DNA from: Oscillospiraceae bacterium | Lineage (GTDB): Bacteria > Bacillota > Clostridia > Oscillospirales > UBA929 | Reading direction: 5' to 3' | Assembly (NCBI GenBank): GCA_031265355.1 | Contig: JAISCT010000047.1 | Location: 62,001 to 126,000 of the forward strand | DNA: 64,000 nt | In this document: positions 27,572 through 35,429 of the stretch, piece by piece | How positions within the stretch are numbered: the first letter of the stretch is position 1 | How the letters are laid out: every line of letters starts with the position of its first letter | The notes under the pieces: model-generated | Seen by the model: the letters and a program-made list of their open reading frames with translations, nothing else | What the model was told of the DNA's origin: nothing | Database searches by the model: none | Translations under genes and position numbers: made by a program

Positions 27572-27626
27572 ATTATTGTAAATAATCGTTCGCCCTTTTT
27601 TTACAATAATTTACATTTATGTAAAT
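27572..27626. promoter_or_regulatory. AT-rich dyads in the spo0A upstream region
   Basis: Two overlapping symmetric elements: arms ATTATTGTAA at 27572-27581 and TTACAATAAT at 27601-27610 (19-nt spacer), and an 18-bp palindrome at 27609-27626 (ATTTACAT, TT, ATGTAAAT). They lie between the sigma-H-like promoter and the spo0A start, fitting an operator or a leader RNA structure. I do not recognise the binding protein. Confidence 0.55.
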
Positions 27627-27634
27627 ATCAGGTC

Positions 27635-27661
27635 ATTCAACACACTTATCGTATCTCCTGT
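27635..27661 (-). promoter_or_regulatory. Sigma-H-like promoter upstream of spo0A
   Basis: On the minus strand AGGAGAT (27653-27659), then 14 nt, then GAAT (27635-27638), close to the Bacillus sigma-H pattern RnAGGAwWW-N11-12-RnnGAATww. spo0A is a known sigma-H target in Bacillus, so position and motif agree. Predicted leader about 160 nt. Confidence 0.55.
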
Positions 27662-27747
27662 ATGCGCTGTGTCCCAACGCTTTCACTGTTTTTACATTTC
27701 TTGGAATTTCTTCTTGACATGTCAGCGCCCGTAAGGAACACACCCCC

Positions 27748-27789
27748 AGCACTCGACACTCAGCACTCAACACTCAGCACTCAGCACTC
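27748..27789. repeat. Six tandem 7-bp repeats (AGCACTC type)
   Basis: Six consecutive heptamers: AGCACTC, GACACTC, AGCACTC, AACACTC, AGCACTC, AGCACTC. The array sits between spo0A and spoIVB and abuts the GC-rich hairpin that follows. Confidence 0.9.
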
Positions 27790-27823
27790 CCCGGGGCCCG
27801 CGGCTATGCCGCGGGCCCCGGGG
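27789..27823 (-). terminator. GC-rich perfect hairpin after spoIVB
   Basis: Perfect 16-bp arms (27789-27804 and 27808-27823) around a TAT/ATA loop, beginning 4 nt after the spoIVB stop. There is no U-tract after it on the minus strand, so it may slow or protect the mRNA end rather than act as a classical terminator. Confidence 0.6.
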
Positions 27824-27827
27824 ACAT

Positions 27828-28883
27828 TCAAGCCGCCGCCCGCGCCAGGCAGAGAGCTCCCTCGCGGAGCATTGTCTGCGCAAAAATGCCGTAGCCGCGT
27901 TTGGGGTCGCTCACGAGGACATGGGTCACCGCGCCCAGCAGTTTTCCATCCTGCACCACAGGGCTGCCGCTCATGCCCTGTACGATGCCGCCTGTCAGGG
28001 CCAGCAGACTGGGATCCGTCACTTTCAGCATGAAATGCCGCCCTTCGCCGTCCCCTTCACCGCCGTAGAGCTTGACGATTTCAACATCGAAGGCCTCGAC
28101 CTCACCGCCCCGTACGTTGGAGAGAATTCGGGCAGCGCCGGTGTGCGCCTCATCCGGCGCGGCGACCGGCATCACCGGCCGGCGGCCGGCCAGGGCCGTG
28201 TCCTGCAGCACCCCGAAGATCCCGTGGTCGGTGTTGGCCAGCACGGCGCCGGCGCTCTCCTCGGAGACAAATTCTCCTTTGAGCTCGCCCGGGCTGCCCA
28301 CCGTACTCTTTGTGATATCTCGCACCGTGGCGCCCAGAATGCTGCCCGTCGCGAGGGGCAGCGGATCGCTGCCGCCCGCCTCCGCGATGCTGTGCCCCAG
28401 CGCGCCAAAGAGGCCGGTCTGCGGATCGTAGAATGTCATGGTCCCGAGACCGGCCAGCCCGTCGCGGGTCAGCGCGCCGATCCGGTACTGCCCGTCCTCG
28501 CTGCAGCGGACCGACCGCACGGAGAGCGTCACGGGCGTACCCTGCCGGACGACCTCCAGGACAAGCGGCGCGTCGCCGGTCTCCACCACGGCGCGCCGCA
28601 GGTCCTCCGTGCCGCCCACCGGGCCGGCGCCTGCCCGCACGATGCGGTCGCCCACCCGCAGCCCGGCTTCCTCCGCCGGGCAGCGGACACCGCCGGCCGT
28701 CGGCACTTCGGAGAGCTCTGTCACAAGCAGGCCGTCTGTCTGGATACGCACGCCCACCGTTTGTCCGACGGGGATCACGCCGGGCGGTGAGCCGGCCGCG
28801 GCGGCTGCCGGCTCACTGGGCCGGCAGCAGAGCCCGGCGAGCAGCAGCGCCCCGAGTACCCGTGCGTTCTTTCTTATTTTCAT
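27828..28883 (-). CDS. spoIVB: SpoIVB serine peptidase (S55), sporulation checkpoint protease
   Basis: About 351 residues: an N-terminal signal/anchor (VLGALLLAGLCC), a PDZ domain (about 50-130, EEAGLRVGDRIVRA), and the S55 peptidase domain with His in GALGHSI and the catalytic Ser in QGMSGSPVV. SpoIVB is secreted from the forespore and cleaves SpoIVFA to trigger activation of pro-sigma-K. ATG 28883 has AGGAG 8 nt upstream; a longer frame upstream lacks a signal peptide and was rejected. The spoIVB-spo0A order is conserved in Bacillus and Clostridia. A 24-bp palindrome lies just before the ribosome site. Confidence 0.95.
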   Translation of the reverse strand: MKIRKNARVLGALLLAGLCCRPSEPAAAAAGSPPGVIPVGQTVGVRIQTDGLLVTELSEVPTAGGVRCPAEEAGLRVGDRIVRAGAGPVGGTEDLRRAVVETGDAPLVLEVVRQGTPVTLSVRSVRCSEDGQYRIGALTRDGLAGLGTMTFYDPQTGLFGALGHSIAEAGGSDPLPLATGSILGATVRDITKSTVGSPGELKGEFVSEESAGAVLANTDHGIFGVLQDTALAGRRPVMPVAAPDEAHTGAARILSNVRGGEVEAFDVEIVKLYGGEGDGEGRHFMLKVTDPSLLALTGGIVQGMSGSPVVQDGKLLGAVTHVLVSDPKRGYGIFAQTMLREGALCLARAAA

Positions 28884-28902
28884 TAATCTGACTCCTGTTT
28901 CC

Positions 28903-28926
28903 CCGGTGCGGACATGTCCGCACCGG
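28903..28926. promoter_or_regulatory. Perfect 24-bp palindrome in the spoIVB leader
   Basis: CCGGTGCGGACA is followed directly by its exact reverse complement. The dyad starts 20 nt upstream of the spoIVB ATG and only a few nt before its ribosome site, so it could be a protein operator or an mRNA structure affecting translation. Confidence 0.8.
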
Positions 28927-29375
28927 ATCTGCTTTGTCGACGGAAGAAATTTTTGTTTTCTTCCCACTGTTACTATGGTCCGATCGACCGGAAAACAAGC
29001 GTCCGCCGCCCTGTCAATTTGCGGCCAAATCTCCTTGTCAGGATTTCGCAGATGCGAAATACCGCCGTCTATGCGCCGCCGCCATTCCAATGACCGGCGA
29101 AAAAGGAATTTTTATGTTTTCAGGCTTTGTTGATCGATGATTATGCCGGATAGTTTTCCTCCCATCTTCCCATATTATCAAATCAAAGCGCCTTTGCCGG
29201 TGCCTTTTTATGATCCAAATTTTTCCTATTTTCTCGTCACCGCGCCGTCTTCGGCTCGCCGCCGGAAGTGAAGGCACCGATAAGGAACCGATGTGGTTGC
29301 CCTCTGTGCGGGTGCAGACCACACGGCCGGCGCGGCGCCGGATCTTTTTTCCGACAGAAGTTTTTAGAGGCCCTC
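28927..29375. other. Intergenic region between spoIVB and the alr operon
   Basis: About 450 bp without a convincing gene. It holds an inverted repeat at 28942-28964 (8-bp arms GGAAGAAA/TTTCTTCC) and an 18-bp dyad at 29043-29060 (ATTTCGCA, GA, TGCGAAAT). The spoIVB promoter should be here, but I could not identify a clear sporulation-sigma motif. Confidence 0.5.
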
Positions 29376-29404
29376 TTGACACAACCGGCGAAGCCCTGTA
29401 TCAT
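29376..29404 (+). promoter_or_regulatory. Sigma-A promoter of the alr-to-glmU-like operon
   Basis: TTGACA (29376-29381), 17-bp spacer, TATCAT (29399-29404). A small dyad GGTGA/TCACC at 29413-29427 falls at about the transcription start, and a 14-bp palindrome at 29432-29445 lies in the leader. Confidence 0.8.
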
Positions 29405-29594
29405 TTGTATAAGGTGACACGATCACCCTTGGCGGACGCGTCCGCTACCCGCAAAAGCGCACAAAAAACGGAGCGCCCCAACCGATCGACGAGTGAGGCC
29501 GGTCTGGCAAGCGGCGCGTTCCCACGCGCGACGCGCTCTCATCTTGCGACACGGGACCCCGGGACCGCCCGGCTGAGACGGAGGGGAGACCCCA

Positions 29595-30644
29595 ATGAAA
29601 CATCTGATCGTGGAAAAAGAGAAGATGCGACACAATCTGGCGCTGACGCGCGAACGCGCCCGCGGCGCGGCGCTCATCGGCGTGCTCAAGGGGGACGCTT
29701 ACGGGCTCGGCCTCTTGGAGACAGCCCGCCTCATGCGCGATGCGGGCGTCCGCCGCTTTGCCGTCTCCGAGCCTTCCGAGGGCGCGCTGCTGCGCCGCGC
29801 GGGCTTCACCGACGAGGAGATCTTGCTGCTGCGTTCCACCGCGGACCCCGCCGAGATCGAGGCTCTCCTCGACGCGGGCCTTGTGGCCACCGTCGGTTCC
29901 CGCGACGCGGCGCTGACGCTCTCCGGCCTAGCCGAGCGGCGCAGCACAGTGGCCGAGGCCCATCTGAAGATCGATACAGGCATCGGCCGGTACGGTTTTC
30001 TGCCCGAGGAATTCGACAAGATTCTGTCTCTCTACCGCTACATACCAAATCTGGCGTTCTCCGGCGTGTATACCCATCTCAATGCCCACGCGCGCCCGAA
30101 GGCCGTGGCCGAGCAGATGGCCCTCTTTCGCGGGGTGCTCACCCGCCTCCAGGCCGAGGGCATTGAGACGGGCCTCATCCATGCGGCCGGCAGCGAGGCG
30201 CTCTTCCGCCACGATCTCCCCAAACTCGACGCGGTGCGCGTCGGGCTCTCCGTGTCGGGCCGTGTGCCCGGCCGGTACGGGCTTCAGTCGGTGGGCTATC
30301 TTGAGGCCGCCGTCACCGAGGTGCGCTGGCTCCCGAAGGGAACCCGCGTAGGGACATCCGACGTCCATACCTGCCGCCGTTCAACCCGCGTGGGGATCCT
30401 CCCGGTGGGCCTCGCGGACGGCTTCACGGCGGAGCGTGCCGACAGGCCTCATCTGCTCGACCGCGTACGGCCCTTCCGCGCGCCGTCCGTGCGCGTCGCG
30501 GGCGGGCGAGCCCGCGTGCTGGGCAATGTGGGCCTGCACCACACGGTGATCGACATCACCCCGCTGTCCTGCGGTCTGGGCGATGCCGTCTGCCTCGATG
30601 TAAACCCCCTCTTTGCGGCGCGCCTGCCAAAACTGTACCGATGA
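29595..30644 (+). CDS. Alanine racemase-fold PLP protein with an altered active site
   Basis: A 349-residue fold-type III PLP protein. The N-terminal barrel has VLKGDAYGLG, with the Lys that binds PLP, and KIDTGIGRYGF, with the conserved Arg. The C-terminal part aligns with the alanine racemase beta domain, but the motif normally GYADG, which supplies the second catalytic base Tyr, reads GLADG. The preceding motif is also diverged (GTRVGTSDVH where a GYG-like stretch is usual). It may therefore be an inactive or differently acting relative rather than a true Alr. GGAGGGGAG precedes ATG 29595. The stop overlaps the start of the decarboxylase gene by 4 nt, so the two are coupled. Confidence 0.8.
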   Translation: MKHLIVEKEKMRHNLALTRERARGAALIGVLKGDAYGLGLLETARLMRDAGVRRFAVSEPSEGALLRRAGFTDEEILLLRSTADPAEIEALLDAGLVATVGSRDAALTLSGLAERRSTVAEAHLKIDTGIGRYGFLPEEFDKILSLYRYIPNLAFSGVYTHLNAHARPKAVAEQMALFRGVLTRLQAEGIETGLIHAAGSEALFRHDLPKLDAVRVGLSVSGRVPGRYGLQSVGYLEAAVTEVRWLPKGTRVGTSDVHTCRRSTRVGILPVGLADGFTAERADRPHLLDRVRPFRAPSVRVAGGRARVLGNVGLHHTVIDITPLSCGLGDAVCLDVNPLFAARLPKLYR

Positions 30645-32011
30645 CGCCGCTGTACGACGCACTCGCGGCCCGCGCCGCCCGGGACCAGGCCCGTTTCCAC
30701 ATGCCTGGCCACAAGGGCTACCCGATCGGCGCGCTCTGGGGGGAGATCACGGCCATCGACTTCACCGAGCTGTCGGATACCGGGGACCTGTACCGCGGCG
30801 GAGACGACGGGCCTATCCGCGCGGCCGAGCGTCTCTATGCCGAGGCTTACGGCGCGGGCGACTGTCTCTTCCTCACTGGTGGTTCCACCCAGGGGGTGCT
30901 GGCGATGCTGGCTGCCTTCGCCCACCCCGGGGACACTGTGCTCGTGGACCGCAACGCCCACGCCAGTGTGCACCATGCGCTGGCGCTGTTGGATCTGCAC
31001 CCGGTCTGGCTGTTCAGCCAAGTCGTCGAGCCTTTCGGCGTGAGCGGCGGACTGCCGGCGCGGACGTTGGAAATGGCGCTGGTCGCGCACCCGGAGGCCG
31101 CCTGCGCACTGGTCACCTCCCCCACCTATCACGGCGTGCAGTCCGACCTTGTCACTCTGTCCGCCGCCGCCCGCCGGCACGGCGTGCCACTGCTGGCGGA
31201 CGCCGCGCACGGGGCTCATCTGCCCTATGTGGACGGCCAGGTGGGGCCGACCGCGCAGGGCGCGGCCGCCGCCTGTCTGTCGGCACACAAGACGCTGCCC
31301 GCACTGGGGCAGGCTGCCTTTCTGCTGGCCGCCGACCCCCGGGACACCGGGCGGCTGCGAGACGGCGCACGGCTGTTTGGCACCGCCAGCCCCTCCTATG
31401 TGCTGATGGCGTCGCTGGATCTGGCGCGCGATTATATGATGCACCAGGGCCGAACCCGGCTCGCCGAGGTCGTCCAATGGGCGGACCGCTGGCGGGACCA
31501 GCCGGGCGGGCCCTTTCTCGCCGGCGCCGTCGATCCGGCCCGGCTCTGCCTGTTCACGGGCCGGGGCGTCGGCGACGCGGCGTGGCTGGAACAGGCCTGC
31601 GGCGTGGTCTGTGAAATGGCCGACGCACGCAATGTGGTCTTTCTGCTCTCCGCGCTCGACAGCGCGCAGGATCTTGAGCGGCTCTCCGCCGCGCTGCACG
31701 CGCTGTGGCGGGACCGGCCGCCGCCGGCCGTCTCGCCCGCCCTGCGCCCCCCCGATTGGCCGCCGCCTTTCGCCGCCCTGTCGCCGCGCCAGGCGTTCTT
31801 CGCCCGGCACGTCGTCTGTCCTCTGGCCGCCGCCGCCGGGCGGGCGGCCGCGCGCGCCATCGCTCCTTATCCGCCGGGCGTGCCGCTGGTGGCGCCGGGC
31901 GAACTGATCGATAAGAACCACACGGAACTGCTCTATCAAATGGGTTACGACGGAAATACCCCGGTCTGCGTCGTGGACGAACCGGATCTCATGAAAGGAC
32001 CACGACTATGA
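30641..32011 (+). CDS. Orn/Lys/Arg decarboxylase family PLP enzyme
   Basis: A 456-residue fold-type I PLP enzyme. It shows HMPGHKG near the N-terminus, the PLP-binding GGSTQGV, the Asp/His of LLADAAHGAHL, and the Schiff-base Lys in SAHKTLPALGQ. Proteins of this family make cadaverine, agmatine or putrescine, but the substrate cannot be read here. In Firmicutes a gene of this type commonly heads the darA-holB-ricT-tatD cluster, as here, although tmk and yaaR, often present in that cluster, are absent. It overlaps both neighbours by 4 nt (ATGA). Confidence 0.9.
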   Translation: MTPLYDALAARAARDQARFHMPGHKGYPIGALWGEITAIDFTELSDTGDLYRGGDDGPIRAAERLYAEAYGAGDCLFLTGGSTQGVLAMLAAFAHPGDTVLVDRNAHASVHHALALLDLHPVWLFSQVVEPFGVSGGLPARTLEMALVAHPEAACALVTSPTYHGVQSDLVTLSAAARRHGVPLLADAAHGAHLPYVDGQVGPTAQGAAAACLSAHKTLPALGQAAFLLAADPRDTGRLRDGARLFGTASPSYVLMASLDLARDYMMHQGRTRLAEVVQWADRWRDQPGGPFLAGAVDPARLCLFTGRGVGDAAWLEQACGVVCEMADARNVVFLLSALDSAQDLERLSAALHALWRDRPPPAVSPALRPPDWPPPFAALSPRQAFFARHVVCPLAAAAGRAAARAIAPYPPGVPLVAPGELIDKNHTELLYQMGYDGNTPVCVVDEPDLMKGPRL

Positions 32012-32331
32012 AATTGATCTTGGCGATCATCAACCACGACGACGCCCATATCGTCATCCAGCACCTGACCCAGGTGGGTTTCCCCGTGACAAAACTGGCC
32101 ACCACCGGCGGATTCCTGATGGTGGGCAACGTCACGGTTTTGGTCGGGGTGGACGACGACAAAGTGGACGGGGCGATGGAGATCATCGGGCGGTATTCGA
32201 ACAGCCGCCGTCAGGCGGTCCCCGCCGCGTCCGAACTGGGCCTCGGCCTCTACGCGCCGATGCCCGTCGAGGTGACGGTGGGCGGCGCCACCGCGTTTGT
32301 GCTCCATGTCGACCAATACCACAAATTCTGA
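32008..32331 (+). CDS. darA: Cyclic di-AMP receptor DarA (PII-like)
   Basis: A 107-residue PII-like protein with the family signature KLATTGGFLMVGNVTVLVGV and a C-terminal GATAFVLHVDQYHKF. DarA/PstA trimers bind c-di-AMP. The partner of the bound protein is not known from sequence. It is translationally coupled to the decarboxylase, and its 3' end overlaps the holB start by 26 nt. Confidence 0.95.
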   Translation: MKLILAIINHDDAHIVIQHLTQVGFPVTKLATTGGFLMVGNVTVLVGVDDDKVDGAMEIIGRYSNSRRQAVPAASELGLGLYAPMPVEVTVGGATAFVLHVDQYHKF

Positions 32332-33100
32332 GGGCGCACGGCGGCATGCGCTGATCCTGTCCGGCGGCACTGAAGAGGCCCGGCGGGCCGAGGCGTTGCG
32401 CCTCGCGGCGGAAGCGCTCTGCCTCGCGGAGGCGGGCGACCGGCCGTGCGGACACTGCACGGCCTGCCGCAAGCTGTACGGCGTCGGACATGTGGACGTC
32501 CTGTTCCTGCTGGCGCCGCCGGAGGACAAAAAATGGATGCCCGTGGATTTGGTGCGCCGACTGCGCGGCGAGATGTATGTGCGGCCCAACGAAGGGCGCC
32601 GAAAGATCGCCGTTGTGAACGCGGACATTTTGAACCCACAGGGACAAAACGCGCTGCTGTCCGTACTGGAGGACCCGCCGCACTACGCGGTGTTCTTGCT
32701 GTTGACCCAAAACGCCGCCGCCCTGCTGCCCACCGTGCGCTCCCGTTGCGCGCTGCTGCGGCTGCCGCCGGCCGCCGCAGCGGAGGACGAAGCGGGCCCG
32801 GAGGTCGAAGCCGTGCTGGCGGCGCTGCGCGCGAAGGACGAGTGGGCGATTTTGTGTGCCTGTCTCGCCCTCGAAAAGCTCGGGCGGGAGGCGCTTTTTG
32901 GCGCGCTGGACACACTGGCTGCGGGCGTTTTCAGGGAGATCGCCGGCGCCGACGTCTTGACCGCCCGCCGATATGGCGATATAATAATACAAATACGCCG
33001 CTGGCAGGCGGCGCTGGACTTCAACGTGCACCCGGGGCACCTCTGCGGCGCTCTGGCCGCCGTCCTGGCCACGCTAGTAGACAGCAACGAGCCATTATAA
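32306..33100 (+). CDS. holB: DNA polymerase III subunit delta'
   Basis: A clamp-loader subunit of 264 residues. A four-Cys zinc motif is visible as CLAEAG...CGHCTACRK, then NPQGQNALLSVLEDPP and a TVRSRCALLRL stretch (SRC motif). The Walker A motif is degenerate, as expected for delta', which does not hydrolyse ATP. ATG 32306 lies inside the end of darA; a TTG at 32297 is an alternative. It works with the tau and delta subunits to load the beta clamp. Confidence 0.92.
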   Translation: MSTNTTNSEGARRHALILSGGTEEARRAEALRLAAEALCLAEAGDRPCGHCTACRKLYGVGHVDVLFLLAPPEDKKWMPVDLVRRLRGEMYVRPNEGRRKIAVVNADILNPQGQNALLSVLEDPPHYAVFLLLTQNAAALLPTVRSRCALLRLPPAAAAEDEAGPEVEAVLAALRAKDEWAILCACLALEKLGREALFGALDTLAAGVFREIAGADVLTARRYGDIIIQIRRWQAALDFNVHPGHLCGALAAVLATLVDSNEPL

Positions 33101-33165
33101 CAACTGGGCAGGCTTTTAGGAACTGTTAAGGGCGTTCCTGAGGCTCCGCGAGAGGGAGTTACATC

Positions 33166-34029
33166 TTGGTCAAAGTGATATCGGTCCGATTCAAACGGGT
33201 GGGCAAAGCCTATTATTTTGACCCGGGCGCGCTGGAGATCCCGAAGGGAGCCGCCGTGGTCGTCGAAACCTCCTACGGGCAGGAGATGGGCACCTGCATT
33301 TTGAGCATCCATGAAGTGGACGAAGAGAAGATCGTTCCTCCGCTGCGTCGGGTGCTGCGACTGGCCACGCCAGCGGACTGCGGCACCGTCCGAAAGAACG
33401 CCGAAAAAGAAAAACGGGCGCTGGAGATCTGCGTGAAAAAGGTGGCCGCCCACAAGCTGGAGATGAAATGCATCGACGTGGAGTACGCCTTCGACGGCAG
33501 CAAGATCATCTTCTATTTCACAGCCGACGGCCGCGTCGATTTCCGCGAATTGGTCAAAGATCTGGCCGGGGTGTTCCGCATGCGCATCGAGCTGCGTCAG
33601 GTCGGCGTGCGCGACGAGGCCAAGATGCTGGGCGGCCTCGGCATCTGCGGCAAACCTTTCTGCTGCGCCACCTTCTTGGAGGAGTTTCAGCCCGTGTCAA
33701 TCAAGATGGCCAAAGAACAAAATCTGTCGCTCAACCCGACCAAGATCTCCGGCACCTGCGGTCGGTTGATGTGTTGTCTGAAATATGAGCAGGAGGCCTA
33801 CGAGGAACTGCTGCGCACGACGCCCCGGGCGGACTCCGTGGTCAAAACGTCAGAGGGCGTCGGGCTGGTGACGGACGTGAATCTCCTGCGCGGCAAGCTC
33901 AAGGTGCGGCTGGACAACGCGCCCGAGACGCTGCGAGTGTTTGACAAACGGGAGGTCACCGTGCTGAAAGGCCCTCAAAAGGGCAAGAAAAAGGGCGCCC
34001 CTTCCCCCGCCGCCGAGGTGGAAGTATGA
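33166..34029 (+). CDS. ricT: PSP1-domain protein RicT (YaaT)
   Basis: A 287-residue protein with a PSP1 C-terminal domain and clustered cysteines (GICGKPFCCATF and GTCGRLMCCLKYEQ). In Bacillus RicT these hold iron-sulfur clusters of the RicA-F-T complex, which helps RNase Y mature mRNAs and supports Spo0A phosphorylation. The start is a TTG at 33166 with GAGGGAG 7 nt upstream. It overlaps tatD by 4 nt. Confidence 0.93.
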   Translation: MVKVISVRFKRVGKAYYFDPGALEIPKGAAVVVETSYGQEMGTCILSIHEVDEEKIVPPLRRVLRLATPADCGTVRKNAEKEKRALEICVKKVAAHKLEMKCIDVEYAFDGSKIIFYFTADGRVDFRELVKDLAGVFRMRIELRQVGVRDEAKMLGGLGICGKPFCCATFLEEFQPVSIKMAKEQNLSLNPTKISGTCGRLMCCLKYEQEAYEELLRTTPRADSVVKTSEGVGLVTDVNLLRGKLKVRLDNAPETLRVFDKREVTVLKGPQKGKKKGAPSPAAEVEV

Positions 34030-34793
34030 CGCTCTTCGACACGCACGCGCACTATACGGACGAACAGTTTGACGAGGACCGCGACGCCGTGCTCGCCGCG
34101 CTGCCCGCGGCGGATGTGGCGCGGGTGGTGGTGCCGGGCGTCAACATCGCCTCCTCTCGCCGGGGCGCGGCGCTGGCGGAGGCGTATTCCTATGTCTGGG
34201 CGGCGGTGGGCGTCCACCCCCATGACGCGGCGGAGGCGCCGCCGGACATGGAAGCGGCGCTGGCCGAGCTGGCCGGCCGCCGCAAGGTGGCGGCCATTGG
34301 GGAGATCGGCCTCGACTACCACTACGACTTCTCGCCGCGGGACGTGCAGCGAACGGTGTTTGGACGGCAAATGGAAGCGGCGCGCACCCTCTCGCTCCCC
34401 GTGATCATTCACGACCGCGAGGCCCACGCCGACGTGCTGGAGATCGTGCGGGCGTTTCCCGATGTGCGCGGTGTGTTTCACTGCTACTCCGGCAGCCTGG
34501 AGAGCGCCAAGGTTCTGGTGTCGCTGGGCTGGTACCTCTCCTTCACCGGGGTCGTCACCTACAAAAACGCCCGCCGGCTGCTGGAGGTGGCCGCCTGGCT
34601 GCCCGAGGACCGGCTGCTAATCGAGACCGACGCGCCCTATCTCACGCCGGAGCCCCACCGCGGCGGCCGCAACGACTCCCGCCACGTCCGCTTGGTCGCC
34701 GAGGCGCTTGCGCGCGCGCGGGGCACCTCCCCAGAAGAGATCGCGGCCCTCACGTGGGAGAACGGGCACCGTCTATTTTCCAAAATTTGTTAA
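34026..34793 (+). CDS. tatD: TatD family metal-dependent deoxyribonuclease
   Basis: A 255-residue amidohydrolase-fold nuclease. Metal ligands are seen in DTHAHY, GEIGLDYHY, the HDRE region, FHCYSGS and IETDAPYL. These enzymes trim DNA 3' ends. The gene is coupled to ricT and lies 16 nt before its usual radical SAM partner. Confidence 0.95.
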   Translation: MTLFDTHAHYTDEQFDEDRDAVLAALPAADVARVVVPGVNIASSRRGAALAEAYSYVWAAVGVHPHDAAEAPPDMEAALAELAGRRKVAAIGEIGLDYHYDFSPRDVQRTVFGRQMEAARTLSLPVIIHDREAHADVLEIVRAFPDVRGVFHCYSGSLESAKVLVSLGWYLSFTGVVTYKNARRLLEVAAWLPEDRLLIETDAPYLTPEPHRGGRNDSRHVRLVAEALARARGTSPEEIAALTWENGHRLFSKIC

Positions 34794-34808
34794 TTAGAGG
34801 TTTTCATC

Positions 34809-35429
34809 ATGACGATCACGTACCGGGTCGGCGCCGGGCTCTATGTGAATCTGACAAACCGCTGCGGCAACCGCTGCGACTTCTGTGTGCGGACGTTTTC
34901 CGATGCCGTGGGGGACGCCCTCACGCTCTGGCTGCCGCGGGAACCGACGCGCGCGGAGGTGTGGGAGAGCGTTATGTCGCGCATGACCACCTGCCGGGAA
35001 CTGGTGTTTTGCGGATACGGCGAACCCACCGAGCGGCTGGACGACCTGCTGTGGGTGTGCACCCGGATGCGTGAGACCTACCCCGACATCCCCACCCGGA
35101 TCAACACAAATGGGCAAGCCAATCTGATCCACGGCGCCGACGTGACGCCGCGGCTGTGCGGTCTTGTGGACACGGTCTCGGTGTCGCTCAACTACCCCGA
35201 CGCGGCGCGTTACGAGGCGCACTGCCACCCCGTGTACGGGGGCGCTTTTGAGGCGCTCCTCACATTCACCCGTCTGGCGGCGGCCCAAGTGCCCACGGTG
35301 GTCATGACGGTGGTCGACCTGTTGTCCGCCTCCGACATCGAGCGCTGCCGCACGCTGGCCGCCTCCTGCGGCGCCGGATTCCGGGTGCGCAGTGCGATGC
35401 TGCCGGAGGGCGGGGGCGCGGCGGGATGA
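34809..35429 (+). CDS. TatD-associated radical SAM protein
   Basis: A 206-residue protein with the CxxxCxxC cluster motif as CGNRCDFC, followed by VFCGYGEPTERLDDL. It matches the short radical SAM family often found next to tatD in Clostridia; its substrate is not established. The protein is small for a radical SAM enzyme (partial TIM barrel). It overlaps the next gene by 4 nt. Confidence 0.88.
   Translation: MTITYRVGAGLYVNLTNRCGNRCDFCVRTFSDAVGDALTLWLPREPTRAEVWESVMSRMTTCRELVFCGYGEPTERLDDLLWVCTRMRETYPDIPTRINTNGQANLIHGADVTPRLCGLVDTVSVSLNYPDAARYEAHCHPVYGGAFEALLTFTRLAAAQVPTVVMTVVDLLSASDIERCRTLAASCGAGFRVRSAMLPEGGGAAG

Noticed and set aside
28933-28941. 0A-box-like TTTGTCGAC upstream of spoIVB
   Set aside because: Only a near match to TGTCGAA, single copy, and not placed next to an identified promoter.
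29038-29382. 114-codon minus-strand frame between spoIVB and alr
   Set aside because: Arg-rich, unlike any family, no ribosome site and spans several dyads; looks like a chance frame.
29405-29594. Possible T-box or riboswitch in the alr leader (GGGACCGCCCGG)
   Set aside because: No specifier/antiterminator pair, no T-box core and no terminator before the gene.
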